From NCBI GenBank assembly GCA_032718565.1, contig JAVGVS010000004.1, positions 7,334,029 through 7,398,028 of the forward strand: a stretch of 64,000 nucleotides of DNA, written 5' to 3'. Below are positions 48,437 through 59,106 of this stretch, piece by piece (positions within the stretch are counted from its first letter, which is position 1; each line of letters opens with the position of its first letter). The notes under the pieces are model-generated. The model was not told where the DNA came from. It saw only the letters and a list, made by a program, of their open reading frames with translations, and did no database searches. A program made the position numbers and the translations under genes. This DNA is from Distichodus sexfasciatus. Lineage: Eukaryota > Chordata > Actinopteri > Characiformes > Distichodontidae.

Positions 48437-51400
48437 CTACCTCCCGTTAGAAGAGTTGGCCCCATTGCGCTGCTCCGGTTCGGCCTGAAGCGTGAGGCGC
48501 GCCACAGTGCGCGGAGTGGTAATGAACTCCACCTTCTCGCACGAACACATCAGCACCTCAAAAACCTCCCCCAGGATCCCCAAATCACTTCCTTGCCTCA
48601 CAGCTCATTCAGAACAGTCAAAGTACAGACCAGAGTTAAACATTTACCAAGCAGTCAGTGCTGGTTCTGGTCTTGCTTTGACGCGGAGAATTTATTCTGC
48701 ACGGCCTATGCTACACTGTTACTACTATGGAGTTTCCACTATACTGGAGAGTTGGGACATGCAACTAGCGAGTTTAAACTGCACGATTAGAGGATCTATA
48801 GCACTCAACTGGGGAGTTTACCTGCACTGCTAGGCAGATTAAACTATGTGACAGCTGAGTTTACACTATATCAAGTTTAACGCTGCACAACTAGAGAATA
48901 GGGGAGTTGACATTACACAAATTGAACTCTAACAACATAAACAGGGAGTTTAAATGACACAACTGCATGGTTTACACTACACGTTTTAGGAGTTTACACC
49001 GCAAAATTAGGAACTTTCAATTACGATAACTAGTGAGTTTTATATTACAAAATTACAGAGTTAAAAGCTGCACAACTGGGGAACTGACATTGGACCTTTA
49101 GATTTCCAACTATACAAATAGGAGGTCTAAACTACACAACTACAGGGCTTGCACTGTGCGACCAGGTAGTTTAAACTAGACAACTATGGGGTTTATACGC
49201 CACCAATTTAGGACACTACCGTGCACAATTATTTTAAGTTAAATAATTTAACACTTTAAATTTAAACTACAAGGCTAGGAAGCTTATATTACAAAGTACG
49301 GGTTTTAAAACTGGGGAGTTGACATTTAACATACAGAGCCCTAACTACACATCTAAACTACATGACTACGAAGTTCAGGCTGCATAATCGGGGGTTTAAA
49401 CTACACCCCTTTTGAGTTTATTCTACACGTCTTCATAGTTTATTCTGCACAATTAGGAAGTTCAAACTACGCAACAAAGGAGCTGACACTGACGGACTGT
49501 GTCTCAATTCCAGTGAAATTCTAACCCTGTCTAATAAATTATGACTCGCCCAAAACTCACTCGTGAGGCCAAACACCTAGTTCGTTTTATACGACGAAAA
49601 CTGACTTAAAATTGGGTCAAAAGTCGCGTTGTTTGAAGCCAGCTTCAGCCAGCTAAGCCCCAACCACAGCTACGCTTCCGATACCACTTTCCTGTCAGTT
49701 TAACCTGTTAAAATCCCCCTCATTCGGGGTAAACAAAAACACAGTCGCCTCAGCCAGTTTTATAAGCATGTAAAGTAAGGCGACGCATCGAACAATTAGC
49801 GGCCAAAGTCAGCAGCCAGCTGACTGGAGCAAGTAACGGAAGCTAAATGCTAACGGCTTTGCTCATGTCTGAGGTACCGGCGAGAAAAACGGTCCAACGT
49901 TACTATATTCCTCCTCTCCGTGCAGATTCCCCTTCAGGCTGGTTCACTCAATAAATCCGCCGTTTATCACCATCTACAGGTCCCGCCTTTAAAAGTCGTT
50001 TAACTCGACTTTTCTAAACTTTTCTCCACTAAATACCACACAATACGAAATAAAGCGACGGCACCACGGCGCGGCGTCGCCAACAGCAGAATAAAAGTTT
50101 AGAAGGGGGACATGGGGTGACAACAAAAACAATTCAAGCGCGGTGTATAAATATTAAGGCTTAACTTTTCTCGCCCTGCTTAAAAAGAATAAACATTAGA
50201 TGGCTGGTGGATGGGGAAGAGAGTTAGAAAGTAGAAAACGTTTTTGTATCTTAAACCAGAATTCGACCCCCCCACCCCTGCAGCTCGACTTGGTACCGTC
50301 GACAACGTGAACGCAGAAAAGTAACGGGAACGCGTTCACGAGGAAGTGAGAAAACGGTTAGACGGGCCGAGACTTGACGGTTATCAAAGCTGATTGGACA
50401 ATTAAATGGTTAGAGTGTTCGCCAAGTGATGATCGCAGGTTCAAATCCCAGGACCGGTTACCCAGGTATCACTGAGGTACTCATGAGCAAGGTACCGTCC
50501 CCAAGCACTGTTGCCTATGTCAGCTGCCCACTGCTCCTTCACGGATGGTTCAAGTGCAGAGGTCACATTTCATTGTGGCCTACTGTGTGCTGTGCTGTGG
50601 TGTCTTCACAATGACAAATAATCACTCACTTTCAAAATCGGTCCTAATTAAAATGTCACTGACAACTTTTTAATGTGATGAGTAAGGTCTGAAACTTCAA
50701 GAATCCATTATACAAAATTAAGTTTTGGTGAGTAGCTAACTAAAATTACTTAAGTACTTTCTTCAGTAGCTTATCATACAGAAAGCTTGTGGCTTTAAGC
50801 GCTTTGCTACACTGTTGCACAAAACACATATTTTCTCTCTTTACAAAGACAGGTATGGTCAACTAGCAGTTGTTTCTGTTTGGTGTTGAAATGGTAGAAG
50901 TAGCATCTGATAGGAGACCCGAATGCCTGCATGGTGCACACTCTTCGCATCACAGCGCACTCTTGGAGCAGTAAGAGTTGGAGCGTGGAGTCCACCTTGG
51001 CTAAGTTGGAATCCATTGTAGTGTAATTTAATGCTAAAAATTACCATTTCAAAGTAGCTTCCCCAACACTGACAAAATTGGAAAAAGATCATTTAGATCT
51101 AAACTGTTCTAACAGAACCATTGTCTAGTTTACTTTCTATGTAAATCCAAGACAAATGGAAATTAAATCTGAGTACAACTGCAATACCAAATACCATAAA
51201 GACTTTCTACCTTGGCACCGAACATCACATCACAAAAAGACGTGAAAAAATAAAATTGCATATGACAAATAAGAAATATCAAATCATGTTTAGAAAAAAT
51301 CTGGTGAGAAATTGTTTGGATATAGCCTGCTGTGCCCTTTGAGAAATAGCCTGTTTGTGTGTCTATAATGCAGGGTTGCACATTATTGGAAATATGCAGA

Positions 51401-51750
51401 ATACTAAAATACTTTAATTTTTTGCATATATTGTGGTTTAAAAATATACAGGACTCGTTTTGCCGAATGACTTAAATATGTATTAGCATACAAAATAAAA
51501 ATAACCGTACTGAAAAATAACTTTAAAAAAACTCTTAAAAATCATTTCTGCTTTATCCAAGAACTCTTAAACCATAGTCAATGGTGTTGTATTTGGTAGA
51601 CTTATTGTATATTGGCTATAGAAACATTACTTTCTTAACAATAAATTGTGCAGCCCTACTGACATGTAAGATAAACAAATAACGTTCATATATCTAGCTT
51701 TAGGACATTATGAGATCGGGAACACTCTCACCTTGTGCGCGTGCTGTCAT
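48437..51750 (-). CDS. Possible two-exon small gene or upstream exons; product unrecognised
   Basis: Exon 1 coding part 51732-51750 (ATG at 51748-51750, M-T-A-R-A-Q, donor AAG|gtgaga) lies in a CpG-rich stretch. Exon 2 would be 48437-48591, opening with GA after 'gcaag' so that G+GA completes a glycine, and encoding 'SDLGILGEVFEVLMCSCEKV', 'EFITTPRTVARLTLQAEPEQ' and a polar tail to TAG at 48437-48439; total 57 aa. The second exon has protein-like composition, but its acceptor is weak (poor pyrimidine tract). I do not recognise the product. Alternatively 'GGGAG|gtagga' is a weak phase-2 donor leading to gramd1a exon 2. No function is proposed. Confidence 0.35.
48700..49500. repeat. Degenerate minisatellite, unit about 20-30 bp
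   Basis: About 30 diverged units on the theme 'gagtttaaactacacaacta' plus 'gggg' or 'agg'; for example 'tgcaactagcgagtttaaac', 'cacaactgcatggtttacac' and 'caactatggggtttatacg'. Units differ by substitutions and length changes, so the array is old. Confidence 0.75.
50395..50625 (+). mobile_element. SINE family A
   Basis: Best copy in the window: 'aatggttagagtgttcgcc' head, B box 'ggttcaaatcc', core 'actgaggtactcatgagc', tail 'cacatttcattgtgg' and 'tgtgctgtgctgtggtgtc'. Confidence 0.88.
50700..51075. mobile_element. Fragment of the 'gttggggaa' element family
   Basis: The right end 'agcttccccaacactgac' matches that of 15231-16523, with internal 'agtagctaactaaaatt' and 'agtagcttatc'. The left boundary is unclear. 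Confidence 0.5.
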
Positions 51751-52400
51751 CCTGTACCGTGCACACGCTCGGCCAGTCTCGCGCAGTGGTGCACGCGGAC
51801 GATACGCGATATCCCGCGCGCTTCCAGCACGAGGGTCACCTTGCTGTGCTGGAAATGAAGAGGAGAAATGAGAAAAACGGAGAACGTCCCGTCAACCCAC
51901 GAGCCGTCTCCTTTAACAGGATCCACATTTCATTAAGCAGCTCTCCGTTTAATACCCCATTTAAAAAGAAGCACGTTTTTTGGGTTTCGTTTCCTTCTTT
52001 TCAAAGAGATCGATTTGTTTTCGGAGATAAATCACGACACATCGAAGCACTTTAACTCGATCAGTAACGACAACAACGGTAACCACAAGCAGTCCGGACT
52101 CACATCAGCCCGGCTCTCTTCACTCCTCCTTCCCCCACTCTCGTTTCTCTCTTTCCCTTCTCCGTTTCCGACAGGTTGTGGTGGTGGTGTTGTTGCTCAG
52201 CGTCCACTTCTCTTGGCGGTCAGTTCGCATCTGGACGCGGAATCGATGCCTAAATATAAACACTAGCACGTGCAACTCAGGGCGCAAAAAGGGGGCGCGC
52301 GCGAGGGACAAAGGGGGGGTCGTGCATGCGCAAGCTTGCCCCGAGTGCGTGCGCTAAGAGTTTTGCAGTTCTCCTCCCCGACTCCCACCTCATCTGTTTT
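51700..52400. promoter_or_regulatory. CpG-rich stretch, likely promoter region
   Basis: GC- and CpG-rich with 'gggcgcgcgcgaggg', 'acgatacgcgatatcccgcg' and a purine/pyrimidine-skewed core at 52.10-52.16 kb. It contains the start of the candidate minus-strand exon at 51750; no plus-strand exon was found, so direction is uncertain. Confidence 0.5.
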
Positions 52401-52794
52401 TACACCGATATCCAACATGCATGTGAAGTTTGAGGAAATAGTTTTTGTTAAGTTGAATGAATATTGTATTGTCAGTTGTAACCGATGCATCGTCCTGCGC
52501 TAATTATCTTACCTTTTTGTAGTAATTTTGCCTTCCCGACACAACACCCCACACCCCAATCCGTTTTACCTTGATACCCAGCAGGCATGAGAAGTATGAA
52601 GAAATCATTTCTTCGAATTTCGATGATGTGTGAATAAAGTTTTGCAAGCGGTGCATCTTCCTGTGCTAATTAGTTTGAATTAAAAAGGAATTCAGTTTCA
52701 GAAATGGGATAAAAATGTTGGTGTATGTGCAACAAGAGTTTACACAGTTTTGTGCGTTGTATTGCATATAATTAGATTTGATTAGAATATTAGA

Positions 52795-52970
52795 TTATTA
52801 GTGGTGGGCTAGTGGTATCATAATGAGTTCTGAACTCAAGAGGTTGTGGGTTGCAAACACTACCACCTCTGAGCAAAACCTTTAGCCCCCACATTACTCC
52901 AGAGAGTTTGTAGGCTACCTGTAAATAGGTAATGTACGAGTGTCTTTTAACATAAATTAAATGAATGTTA
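52795..52970 (+). mobile_element. SINE family B, diverged
   Basis: Contains 'aagaggttgtgggttgcaaa', 'tgagcaaaacctttagcccc' and 'attactccagagag'. Confidence 0.6.
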
Positions 52971-54991
52971 AACAGATTCAACTGCTTTTTTCCTTCCAAC
53001 AGAAGGACACATATGACTTGGCACTGCACCCAGCTCTCACATGTCTGGGTTTCGTAACACGTTCCAGCAAGTTGCTCAATCCAAAGCCTGAAGCCATTTT
53101 CCCTTCAACACTAGCTTCTGTCGTTTGACATTGTGTCCGCCACTGTTGCATGCGTAAATCACATTTTTTAACCTTGTTTTCCATTGAAATGGCCTTGTGC
53201 TCAGCCTTGCATCCACTGACATTGACACAGAGCTCCGTTTCAGCGAAAAGAAAACAAGTAATAACCTTCTAGATCACTTTAGCACCAAGATAGGAGTGAG
53301 GTTACAGTACATGACACATGCTGATTGGATTTTTCATACATTTTTACATGTATCACAAAGTGCCCAACAAACACCTAAAATACAGACCAAAAGAAAGATA
53401 ACAAAATGATAAAGATATCATTAAAGCAAAAGTACAATTATTTCTAAAAAACTAGAATGAAAACGTGGGTTTTACTGATCATAAATCCACAAACTGATGA
53501 AGTCAATTTCATTGGATATTGTGTTTCAAAAAATTTGGCATAAAAAACAGAATATTTATAAAGCTGGTACTTGTTGACCTTAAGGACATCATTTTCTATC
53601 TGACACTCTAATGTATATTAAGTTACTGATGAACAAGAACAAGATGAAATGAAATGCACCCTGATTTGACTGTGCAAATTCAAATAGAACTTAATAGAAA
53701 CCAAATAAATAAAATATATTGAGAATATATATTGAAAAATAGTAATACTGTAAACAACAACTGTACATGTGCATATTACTTTATCCACTAATACTGTAAA
53801 AGTATAATCTGGCAAACAGGCAGCTTGACAGGCATGTTCAGGAATTTTTGTTACCTCTGTTCCTGGTTTTTGTTTATCAATGTGTATCAGACATATTTCC
53901 CAAAAGAGATCTCCAGCAGTTTTGGTAAAGCATATAGTCCAAAGTGGTCCTTTCTCTTTGCTCTCAGTCCTCTGGCAATGGTGTATACTGCACTGGGGTA
54001 GGTCTCAAGTTCCATTATAGATTCAAATGACCCATAAACATAGCACAGCCATAGTGAGTCATAATGAAAATCTTCTAAATTTCATCTCAGTCGCAACCCC
54101 AAACCAAATACTTACTGGGAGTTTCTTTTTTGTGTTAATTGTGAGCATGTGGTATCTCCAGTGACAAACAGACAGACACCAATAATGATGTTGTGCTGGA
54201 ACAACTTTACTTTGGTTATTAAGGCTCTGTGCTGATTGAGGTTGAAGCCCCTCAGTCAAATATTGACCTCTCAAGTTTCATTTGTGTTCCATTCCGAAAG
54301 CAGCAACCTTAGGAGTCACCTTCCTGCCTCACTTGCAAGCTGGACCTAACTGCAAAAGAAGCCTCAAAGGGTGCAACATTCTATACAATTATAATTACAT
54401 TATTATTGTAGTACTGGCCTAGAATTGATGGGAGGATCCCATTCAGTTCCCTCTGTAGAAACCATGTTGGGTAGCTGCAGACACTGAAGACTGAAGTTCA
54501 CATTTTATGTAAGTTCATACGTCTGTTTTCAGCTGAACATCTCTGAAATCTGACCTTTTAGACTTTATTCACACTATCTTCTGAAACACTGATCTGAAAT
54601 GACACTACTAAGTCAGCTGCCGTGAGAAGGGAACATACGAGCGGTCTTGGCCCGCAGGATGAGGGGGCTCATATGAAGATTCACATGGTCTAAACTTAGC
54701 TCAGGAGAAGGGGAGAGACGGACAGCAAGACGTGCAAAACACGACAGGATTTAACATATTTCAGGAATTTATCTAAAAGAAAGGACACTGCAAGTCTTAT
54801 TCAAAGAGCCAAAAATAAGAGCTTCCCTGGAACTCCTGGAGGGAAGAATATTTGAGATCCACATAGACGGTGGCGAGACAGAAGGAAATAAAATGAGGTT
54901 ACACGACTGGGCCTAGCTAATAACCACCAGCAACAAGGCACTTAAAAAAGGAACAGGTTTGAAAAGAATATTTCTTACTCTAACTTGGAAA
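52971..54991. other. Upstream region of the scn1b-like gene
   Basis: About 2 kb of AT-rich sequence without a recognisable gene. The last few hundred bases should contain the promoter and 5' UTR of the scn1b-like gene; no clear TATA box or start site was identified. Confidence 0.5.
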
Positions 54992-55043
54992 ATGCTGCTG
55001 CAAATCAAAGGGCTTTTGACTCTGGGAATGTTTTTCATATACG
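54992..55043 (+). CDS. scn1b-like exon 1 (signal peptide)
   Basis: ATG at 54992-54994 opens 17 codons of hydrophobic leader plus one base, then donor 'gtaagg'. Phase 1 matches the exon 1/2 boundary of vertebrate scn1b. Confidence 0.88.
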
Positions 55044-58000
55044 GTAAGGTGTCAAATGTTTCTTCACGTTTTTACACCAAATAATTTTATTAATCTTACA
55101 ATTTCCCCTTTCCTTTAGGTTGCATCTTTATTTTTGTTTTAGCTTTTACTGCCACTTGCTAAAATTTTAATACTAGGCAATGTACACCAATCGGCCATAA
55201 CATTATGACCTGGTAATACTGAGCAGGTATGTGGGTACACTGAAGATTTGTAAAAATGTTAAGATTTAAATAAATTATTTGACTATGTTTAATAAAATGA
55301 GCTCAAAATTAACTGCATGTAAAATAATTCCATTAAATTATATGAAATATATGTTGAATTTATTAAATATATGAAAGAAGTTTTATGAAACAAAAAGATT
55401 ATTGTAAGAGCCCAGCCCAGACCCAGGGAGGAGTCCACCTCACCAGACTCCAGCTCCAGATCGTCACAGCAACCTCTGCGCACCAGATCTACGTCACCGG
55501 AGTATTAGCCTATCAGGGACGACCTTCCAGTATTTAAAGACCCTTAGTCTCCATTATTATTTGCGAAGTATTGTTATGCCTTGTGCTACGTACCGAGCGT
55601 TTCTTGTGTTTGCCTATTTTCGGTTTGACCCTTGCTTTCTGTTTTTGGATTACCCCTCTGCCTCTGACGATTCGGAATTGTTTGCCTCGTGGACTGTGTA
55701 TTTTGGTACTGACCCCTGCCTGAATAAACCTGCGATTTTTCGACAATTCACCCCTGTGCCTACGACCTGGTTTTATCGACTCTGCGTTTGGGTTCACCTG
55801 CCTGTCGTTACAGATTATTAACTTTATTTGAATTAAGCTTAACAATGTAAACTGCTATTTAATACTACATAAAATGAAACTGACTAATGATAAGATATAC
55901 AACAATATATACAACATATATTGCAAAAAGTTATAAAAACTCATGTATCAAACTATTATTTATGACAGTATTAAAGTGCATATTTTTTCATTTATTTTGT
56001 TTTATAATGATGTATAGTTTAAATGTCCAGATTTAAACCAATCAGTGCATTTGACCACAGTTTGGTTGCCAATTCATCAGTTTTCTTCCTTAGACCATTT
56101 TTTGGTAGTTCCTAACATCTAACAAAAGCTGCAATTTTTTGGAAAGATGCTCTGACCCAGTTGTCTAGCCGGCATCACAGTTTTGCCTTCCTTAAAGTCC
56201 CTTAAATCCTTGTGAACGCTCATTTTTATACTTCAACACAACTTTGTCAACTGCCTAATAAATCCCACTCACTGCCACCAGGTGCCATTACAACCAGGTA
56301 ATTATTGTTATTCATCCCTCTTGTCAGTGGTCATAATGTTGTGGCCGATCTGTACAGTCTGTACAGAGAGGTAAAATACTCTTGACTGCTATGTGTTTTA
56401 CTTTATTATGAAGCTTTTACTGTATGCTTAAAGCTCATTTCAGTTTTATGTGTTTGAAATCAGGATGGTTTATCTAGGGCAGGACGTAACACAATCCCCA
56501 GCCACAAAAACAATTGCAGTGAATACATGCTTAAACAGTTTTAAGTCACTTACAATTGTTCTGTACCAAACTGATTTTATATAAATACAAACATTTAAAA
56601 ATGGTTATTTGTAGGACATCTACATTAAAGGACAACAGAATGCAATTTTAGGTTTAGAAAGTAAAGTTACCAATTAATAATAATTCAATATGATCATACT
56701 GTATTAAACTTATGTACATTTAATGCAAGAAGACAATTCAACCTCTACCTCTAATTCAGAGTATATATTTTATAATCTATTTATATATGCTTATTCTAGG
56801 TGTCTTCTTTGTTTGTTGTACTCTGTAGAAACAGGAGCCACAACTTCTTGCTTCTCTTTATACTGTACTTGTGCACAGCTGAGTTGATAATAACATTCAC
56901 TTTGACTCAAATTATATTCAATGTTATTTTAGATCTGGTCAAATTAATTCGAGCTTAATGAAATTTAGAGTAAATTGACCCGGCCCGTATGTGTTCTTAT
57001 ATTCTCTGAGTTTCACATAATCAAAATAATTCTAAGGTAACCAGGCAAATCACCTTCGTGTGCCTCTGTTCCTTTCTCATGCCCCCTTTGTGGTTGCTGG
57101 GCAGCGCCTCAGTGCCAGGCAGGCTGTTCAGAGGTGGACTCAATGACAGAGGCAGTGGCTGGAAAGAGCTTCAAGTTGGGGTGCATCTCCTGTAAGAGGA
57201 GGGAGGAGGTGGAGGGCGCCGCCATCGTGGACTGGCACTTCAAACCTGTAGGAGCAGAGGAGTTCCTCCATGTGAGAGCCAACTACACTTGCAGACCTAG
57301 AAGACAAAAGCAAACAGTGGTGCAAATTACTTGAGTAGTTGCCGTTGTTGTAATGTAGGTCAAAAAAGGAATATTGTGTCTTGGTCCATGACATTGGCAA
57401 ATATTGACTGATTTTTAAAGTTTTTTGCCTGTTGCTTTCAGAATTGCCATTGCAACAAATTATTATATTATAAAATTGCCCTCTAAGTCCTCAAATAATA
57501 CTTAAGTACAGTATTGAAGTGCACCATGTGTTGTGTTGTTTTTTTGCTTAAGTCTGGGTTTCAGAAACATCAGCTTCTCCGCTTTGGCCAATCAAGGCTC
57601 CACTGTGTGTCAACTCTGTGATCTTCTGCCCTTCAGATCTTCCATTACGATTACCCGATTTCCACCATCCTCGATTATAACTTCGAGGGCAGGCTGGAGT
57701 GGCACGGAACAAAGGGGACAGCAGACGTCCAGATTGGAGCCATCCTTATTCACAACGTCACTTTCAACGACACCGGCACCTACTCCTGCAAATTTGAGAG
57801 AACACTCTTCTTACCAATGAGTGTCCAGCAGGTCACCATAGAAAAACTAGTGGAGCTCACTGTTGTGGAAGAAGGTGATGGTCTCTTATAATAATAATAC
57901 TAGACCTGATTCACCAACTGTTCTTAAGAAGACATTTGTTCTTAAAACCACTTGTGGAGTTTTTACAAAGATCCTTTCATTTGCCAATATTTTCTTACTT

Positions 58001-59053
58001 GTGATTTATTTTTAGGTAAGCACTGAATCTATGAATATTATGCAATTTTTTATTGTAATGCTTGTTTGTAAAAAACATTAGCATATTGTATTTTCTATCA
58101 TTCTAGAGTTGTGTGATGTAGTACTATTTAAATGTTTTCATCAGTCGTCATTATGAGAATGAGCCTATGAATGATTTAAGAAGACACCATGAATCTGACA
58201 GAATGTATATTATTATTATTATTATTATCCAAATTTGTCTTCTGCTCACCGTGCATACAGACAGGCATCATAAAAATGGCAGTAGCAGCAACAGTCGAGA
58301 TGTCTATAGTTTACATCTTATCGTAGAGTTAAGATGTAAGTAATGGCACTTGGGATAAATGACTTGTCAATGCCAAATTGGTTGTGAAGAGGTTGAGAGT
58401 TATTTTTTTGTTGTTACTTTTAAAGATAATCAAGGCATTTTTAAGATTTGTCAACTATGTTATTTGCCATAGGCACAATTGTTGAGAGTTTGTTCTTAAG
58501 TCTGCAATTTAAGTGGCCATACCATACAAAAAGTGTTGAACTATTTTGTTTCAAGAATAGCTGGTGGAAAGTTTGTTTTCTGCATTTTCAAAGAAATTCA
58601 ACTGAGAATCCAGTATCATTTGATAAACAGCCAATAGAAATACAAAAACTTACGAGCTTTTGTTGTCTCTCTCCTAGCCAACCGTGAGTTGACTGCAGTG
58701 ATTTCGGAGATTATGATGTACATTCTGATTGTCTTCCTACAACTGTGGTTGATTGGGGTCCTGATTTATTGCTACAAGAAAATCTACGATGAAAATGAGG
58801 TTCGAGAGGCCAGGAAAGCCATGCGTGAACAAAATTGGTGAGATTTCTTTTTTACCTGATTGGCCGACATATATTATTTACCCTCCTCTGTCCAGGTTTA
58901 TCTGGTTAATGATTAATGATGACCTCATAGACTTTTCCTCTTTTTTCCCCCACTGATGTTGGCTCTGAAAGACCTCAATACTCCAATCTCACTTTGTAAC
59001 TTTACAGGCTTATTGACTCAAAGGACACGTGTGACGGGGTTCATGTGGATTAG
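54992..59053 (+). CDS. Divergent scn1b-like sodium channel beta subunit, complete, 220 aa
   Basis: Five exons (54992-55043, 57105-57271, 57637-57874, 58678-58837, 59008-59053) join in frame to 220 aa. Residues 1-17 form a signal peptide ('MLLQIKGLLTLGMFFIY'). The Ig domain spans about 25-150 with 'CSEVDSMTEAV', 'GCISCK' (C44), 'LEWHGTKG' and 'NVTFNDTGTYSC' (C124); sequons at N113 and N117. A membrane helix covers about 164-184 ('SEIMMYILIVFLQLW'), followed by a 36-residue cytoplasmic tail ending 'DSKDTCDGVHVD'. Exon sizes 167 and 238 and all intron phases equal those of scn1b; 32 of 49 residues match in the exon 2 region. The tail aligns with scn1b ('ESKDNCAGVAV') better than with scn3b. It probably modulates Nav channels at the membrane. 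Whether it is a tandem or an older paralogue cannot be decided here. Confidence 0.92.
55181..56356. mobile_element. TIR DNA transposon interrupted by a solo LTR
   Basis: Inverted ends of about 28 bp: left 'tgtacaccaatcggccataa', right 'ttgtggccgatctgtaca'. A 410-bp solo LTR is inserted at 55403-55812. No intact transposase is seen. It lies in intron 1 of the scn1b-like gene. Confidence 0.82.
55403..55812 (+). mobile_element. Solo LTR, 410 bp
   Basis: Begins 'tgtaagag' and ends 'cgttaca' (TG...CA), flanked by the direct repeat 'gattat' (55397-55402 and 55813-55818). A TATA-like 'agtatttaaag' near 55.53 kb and an AATAAA near 55.72 kb are placed as in an LTR promoter and R region. Family (Ty3/Gypsy-like) is a guess; no internal coding region is present. 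Confidence 0.85.
57105..57271 (+). CDS. scn1b-like exon 2
   Basis: 167 nt, phase 1 in and 0 out, acceptor 'gctgggcag', donor 'gtgaga'. Encodes 'APQCQAGCSEVDSMTEAVAG' (alanine split with exon 1) and 'SFKLGCISCKRREEVEG'. It has one cysteine (C21) more than scn1b before the Ig domain. Confidence 0.93.
57637..57874 (+). CDS. scn1b-like exon 3
   Basis: 238 nt, phase 0 in and 1 out, acceptor 'tgcccttcag', donor 'gtgatg'. Encodes 'NFEGRLEWHG', 'ILIHNVTFNDTGTYSCKFER' and 'VTIEKLVELTVVEE'. Confidence 0.93.
58206..58229. repeat. (TTA)n microsatellite
   Basis: Perfect ATT triplets in intron 3 of the scn1b-like gene. Confidence 0.9.
58678..58837 (+). CDS. scn1b-like exon 4 (transmembrane segment)
   Basis: 160 nt, phase 1 in and 2 out, acceptor 'tctctcctag', donor 'gtgaga'. 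Encodes 'NRELTAVISEIMMY', the membrane helix, 'IYCYKKIYDENE' and 'VREARKAMREQN'. It is 18 nt longer than scn1b exon 4. Confidence 0.93.
59008..59053 (+). CDS. scn1b-like exon 5 (C-terminal tail)
   Basis: 46 nt after acceptor 'aactttacag', completing a tryptophan and encoding 'LIDSKDTCDGVHVD' to TAG at 59051-59053. The 'SEYLAI' tyrosine motif of scn1b is absent. Confidence 0.88.
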
Positions 59054-59106
59054 CCTCAGATGCAGGGATGTCATCAGCCATAACATAATGACCTTACCGT
59101 ATATGA

